Of a stretch of 64,000 nt of DNA, positions 60,101-64,000 are shown in pieces. The DNA is from Xiphophorus maculatus (taxonomy: Eukaryota; Chordata; Actinopteri; Cyprinodontiformes; Poeciliidae): NCBI RefSeq assembly GCF_002775205.1, contig NC_036447.1, positions 21,186,501-21,250,500 on the forward strand, in the 5' to 3' direction. The notes under the pieces were generated by a model. The model did not search any database. It saw only the letters and a list, made by a program, of their open reading frames with translations, and had not been told where the DNA came from. Every line of letters begins with the position of its first letter. Within the stretch, counting starts at the first letter, position 1. The position numbers and the translations under genes were made by a program.

Positions 60101-63100
60101 AATGACTACAAAACTAGTGAGAAATAAAAAGCTAAAATTTGCATTTTATCTCATTTTAATCCAACTCTGAATGTGATGTTATAGTCCCAAGTTTCCCAAA
60201 CGTCTCCATGCCATGTCCCCCAAACAGCATTAGCTTCTGGACAGGGACCCCCTTTGCAAAACGACAGACAATGCTACAAAAACTATTTGAATGTTCTCTC
60301 ACATTTATTTGCTATTCAATAATTATTACATTCATTTAGCATGAATTCTGCCTTGTACTTTCTGATTTTATGTGATAAATTTGACTGCATGGCAAATAAC
60401 ATTAAATAACTATTTTAGCCTATATTTTATAATAATGACTGAAAAACAGATTACATTAAAAGCTATAATTAAAAAATGTAGTAGCTTCCCTCCAGCTTTC
60501 TGAGGTTCCTCTAGTGCCCCCTGGTGGCCAAACACTTTGAAAAATACTGCTGTGACTAATTACCTCAGACGTAAATTTTGCCTCCTTCTCTCTGGAGGCA
60601 CTCAGCTGGTGGTTCAGCGCTTCGTTCTCATGGCCAAGCTGAGGAACAGAAGCAGGTTTTAAAAAGTTTACCATCACAGAACAGAAAGTTAATTTACTTC
60701 ACTTTTTGGAACCAAAATAAGAAAATAAAAGAAGAGGAAAGCTTTGGAGCTGCCAGGAAACAATAATTTCACAGAGGTGGACTGTGAGTTTGTGTTTTTG
60801 CGCCTCACCCCTTTGCAGCGGGCCTGCAGGTCGACGAGCTGAGCGAGCAGTGAGCTGATCTCCTCCTGCTGTCGGACGGTGTCCTCCACTTTTCTGGCCA
60901 GTTCTTCCGACAGGTCCACCACCTGTTTATTTGCAGACGCTGAAACACACCGGCTTCATAAATACAACTGGAGAGTGAGAGAATAACTGCTCCATCGTTT
61001 ACAAGTAAACCAGGGAGAAAAACTTACAGAGCTCCTCCACACACACCATCATCAGCTCCTGCTCCTGCTCCTCATAGTTGGTCGTTTCTGTGGAGAGCTC
61101 AGTGGCCTGAGAAAACAACATTCTCATATCAATAAAACAACACAATGGTCACTATGAAAAATAGAAAACCTATATTTTCCTTTCTTTATCTTATATTGAG
61201 TTGGAATTTCATTGTGCATACCTCCAACCTCAGTTTGCGGTTCTCTTCCTCCAAACCCTTCAGTTTCTGATGCAGAAAGTCGTAATGGACAAAGTTGCTG
61301 AGAGAACTGCTGGATTCATTTCTTTTAATTCTGCAGAAAACAAAAAGAAAAAATATTTTAACTTTCAAGAACATCACTTTACACCATGGCAAATGAATGT
61401 GTTGCTTTACATAGCATGAAAGAAGACATTTAACTGAGAAACAGATGCTGATGTGTGAAAAATAAAGATGTGTCGATTTGGTTTGATGGTAAAGAACCAG
61501 CTTTAAGTTCTTATAGCCAAAAGCTCTTCATTTACTGCCTCCTCTGGGCCCCAGAAAGCAAAATAATATTAGAAGTTGACATACTCAGATTATGAAACCC
61601 GCTGTAGTAACTCTGATAATCAATAAAACATCACTTGCTATTACACATACGCATTTCTCAGAGAAAAAAATCAACTTGGATTAACTCCAGATAGGAAGGA
61701 AGTTTCTAGAAAGCTAAGCTGGAATCATTAAGAGGATCAGAAGTGCTGCTCTGACGTGTGTTTACTCACAATCAAGCTTGATATATGGAGCAATTCAATT
61801 AATTTTAATAAAGCAGGAGGGTTGTGCTACGTTCTATGTCATGTCTTGTGTGAAACACTCAAACATAAACCTGCATAAATCTAAACTTGCACTAAACTAC
61901 AGGTTTAGTAAGAAAAATTATCTCAAAATGTTCTAGAAATGAAATATTAGATGCATGTTTTGTTCTTGTTCTGCAGCTAGGTCTGAGCCAGCTTGAGACT
62001 CTTAGAGTATGTTTTTAAAATAAAGATATTAAAATATATGACATCTTCTTATAGTGGCACTACTGACATTTACAATGTCGATTTTAACACAGCAAATATT
62101 AAAATTAGTTGTATGTTTCAAGGGATTTTTGTGCAGAACTTCAAATCTTATTAGTTTACAGCTCTAATCACAACTGTGAGCTAATTAGTCCTGCTGTCTG
62201 CACCGGTAGCCAGCCTGGAGCCGACTACTTAACCTACATGTCACTCGTACCTCATTAACTGTAGTTTTTAAACTGTGTCACCTTAATAAGACGGATTGGT
62301 GGTACACCTTTAGTTTCCACACTTGACACTCTGTCTTTCTATTTCTTTCCCTATTTCTTTTTCTAAATGAGGGAAAAGTGTAGCAGCCTCCTTTGAGCCA
62401 GCTGATGAGCAGCAACAAGTCAGGGAGGGGCGACGCTTTGCTACTCAATGCTTTAAATAGCCAGAGAAAACGCTGGTTACAGCAACACTTTGGCGTCTCA
62501 TTAAAACTGCAGCAACAACATGACTAAGATGTTGTTGCTGCAAAAGTTGCTGTTTCGAAAGGCAACTTTTTGAAGTCTTTGGCCTGTTTTTGCTTGATTC
62601 AAGAATGATGCTAATTTGGCTCACCAACAATGTCACCTTTGCTGCAGGCCATACAACCTTTTAATAAAAAGTAAAAAAAATGTTGGTATAACACAAAGCT
62701 TGTCTTGTATCAGTCATGCTCTTTGGTTACATGGAGCCACAAACTTTCAGCTACAATTACTTTAAAGCACATCCATTCTTTAAACTTCGCACGTCGTGTT
62801 TTGCTGTTTTGTTGCCAGATAAAAATATTTCTAAACAAAACAATTTTTTTTTTATAGTTTTACATCATATTACGTTAGTCTCTCATCCAAAACGTACACA
62901 GAGAAATCACTTAATCTATTACGTTTCTTTTTATGTTTAAAATTTACTGCACTCCATAACTTAGGTTAACACAGTTACTTGTTTGTGAAATGAAACGACA
63001 CTATATGCCTGGAAAATACTTTATTCTCTTAAGTAAAATATTGCATGTTTGGATTATTGCTGATCTGTTAAAATGAAAATCCCAATAAAATTATTTTTGG

Positions 63101-63761
63101 ATTAAAAAAACAAAAGGAAAACATTTTGGCTGCTCATGGGTGCCTTTAATTGACCAACAGGTATTGTAGACTAATCGTCAGTGTGTGTGTAGAGCATGAG
63201 TGGATGTGTGTGTTCTTGTGTGTTTCTGTACTCACGGTGACAGGCCCTGAGCGTTCTCCGTCTCCTCTGTGCTGGCGTAGAACTGCAGCAGGTCGTCTCG
63301 CATCGACAGCTCATGGCGAAGTTGAGCGATCTAAAGAAATTTTAAAAAGTGTTGTTGATCGCTGAAGCTCAGCAGGATGGGAGTTTTTTGTCTACATTTG
63401 TGCATGATGAGGCTCACTACCTCTTCCGTTGCGATTTCCAGCTGTTCGTCCAGTGTCTCATTGCGAGATGTTAGCTCTTGGTTCTGCTTCAGGAGGGACT
63501 GTCCGATTCGAGCCGCTAACTCCAGATCCCGCTCTTTCTGCACAGGGATTCACAAACGCGTATATTTTGAATGAGGTTGATTGGGACATGTGAGCCAAAA
63601 ATTGTGCAAAACAGAGGCTGGGCAGAGAGGACCATATGTCTAATCCTCTGTTAATCCAGTTCATCTGCTGTGTGTCTCTCTTACCTCCTCCAGCAGGTGG
63701 GTCACCGCCTTGATGTCATGATACGTCTTGGTGACCTGGCCCACTCTGTCTGAGCACAGCA
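54117..63761 (-). CDS. hap1: Huntingtin-associated protein 1 (HAP1/TRAK family), 5' end outside window
   Basis: Adaptor of the HAP1/TRAK (Milton) family that links vesicles and organelles to kinesin and dynactin. Thirteen coding exons in gene order: 63761-63685, 63537-63421, 63330-63236, 61330-61222, 61106-61028, 60939-60809, 60638-60564, 60036-59825, 59286-59077, 58993-58656, 57347-57159, 57028-56926, 54522-54117. All phases match, giving 713 visible residues. The HAP1_N coiled-coil region starts in VLCSDRVGQVTKTYHDIKAV, then KERDLELAARIGQSLLKQNQ, and spans roughly residues 1-300 with LHEAQKDIKNLRNK and LPMDSLAAEIEGT. The later TRAK-like part has STPRTSFYGSD, SRSYLPDRLQIVKPLE and VTLHHWQQLAKPNLGGIL. 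The last exon encodes ten prolines in a row and ends with SLNLVEKLQSLGLHRV. The N-terminal exon(s) lie beyond the right edge. HAP1 rather than TRAK1/2 is inferred from position next to gastrin. Confidence 0.93.
54302..54329. repeat. GGC/GCC microsatellite coding for polyproline in HAP1
   Basis: About nine GGC units on the plus strand read as CCG prolines on the HAP1 strand, part of a ten-proline run. Length variation between individuals is plausible. Confidence 0.9.
54523..56925. other. hap1: Last intron of HAP1
   Basis: A 2.4-kb intron, very AT-rich from about 54.7 to 56.4 kb with A-rich and ATT-rich tracts. No embedded gene or recognisable element. Confidence 0.6.
57755..57980. mobile_element. 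hAT-like palindromic MITE, copy 2
   Basis: The left end CAGGGGTGTCAAACTCCAG is mirrored by CTGGAGCTTGACACCTGTG. The element is flanked by ATTTAAAA at 57747-57754 and 57981-57988, a perfect 8-bp duplication typical of hAT insertion. It lies in the HAP1 intron between the 58656 and 57347 exon edges and is homologous to the copy at 11202-11425. Confidence 0.85.
61331..63235. other. hap1: HAP1 intron of 1.9 kb
   Basis: AT-rich intron between visible exons 3 and 4. Nothing else recognised. Confidence 0.6.
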
Positions 63762-64000
63762 CTGAGGAATGAAGAAGAGGAGGGGAATTTAATGAATGGT
63801 GGTAGAAAATGACGCATTTCTGACTGAGGAAATAGCAGAAACTAAAAAATTAACAGAATGAACATTTTATAGATAAAGGGTATTTAATATCTCCTGTCCC
63901 ACTGATGTTTTAGGAGCTATACCAAAACATCTCCATGTGGCCCACCATCAACTGATCCTCTTAGCCTGATCCCTCTGAGCCCAGTTAAGATGCCAGTAAA

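Overview
This is a gene-poor, AT-rich stretch of vertebrate DNA, almost certainly from a ray-finned (teleost) fish. The evidence is a cluster of short-headed type I keratin genes of fish style, a fish-type gastrin (C-terminal W-V-D-F instead of W-M-D-F), and teleost-style interspersed repeats (tRNA-derived SINE, hAT-like MITEs, Tc1-like transposon relics, LINE scraps). Intron-exon structures were rebuilt by hand from splice signals and reading phase; all seven keratin, gastrin and HAP1 models close in frame.

Layout. 1-8.8 kb: no convincing gene; a SINE with perfect target-site duplication and several hairpins and repeats. 8.8-11.0 kb: a candidate four-exon gene for a 100-residue two-hydrophobic-segment membrane protein, with a palindrome-rich MITE in its second intron. 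11.2-12.8 kb: a hAT-like MITE and a decayed Tc1-like transposon. 13.4-48.6 kb: five type I keratin genes, here called A (minus), B (minus), C (plus), D (minus) and E (minus), separated by repeat-bearing gaps. 52.4-53.1 kb: gastrin (plus). 54.1-63.8 kb, running off the right edge: huntingtin-associated protein 1, HAP1 (minus), tail-to-tail with gastrin.

The order type I keratins - gastrin - HAP1, with gastrin and HAP1 convergent, matches the mammalian chromosome region KRT17-EIF1-GAST-HAP1, so this is a conserved synteny block; I could not find EIF1 in the 3.7 kb where it would be expected. Keratins A, B and C are close paralogs that share a nearly identical first exon and core promoter. A and C (in opposite orientation) also share almost identical exons 3-6 and even introns, a pattern that suggests recent inverted duplication or ongoing gene conversion. 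D is a glycine-rich-headed, epidermal-type keratin. E is more diverged and carries an extra intron inside coil 1A. The keratins would pair with type II keratins encoded elsewhere to build epithelial intermediate filaments. Gastrin is a gut hormone, and HAP1 a neuronal/endocrine trafficking adaptor; they are neighbours by descent, not by shared function.

I found no CRISPR array, no rRNA or functional tRNA gene, and no sign of a wholly new system. The most worthwhile leads are the A/B/C patchwork identity, the extra intron of keratin E with a GT microsatellite in its acceptor, the small membrane-protein gene, and the palindromic-subrepeat MITE.
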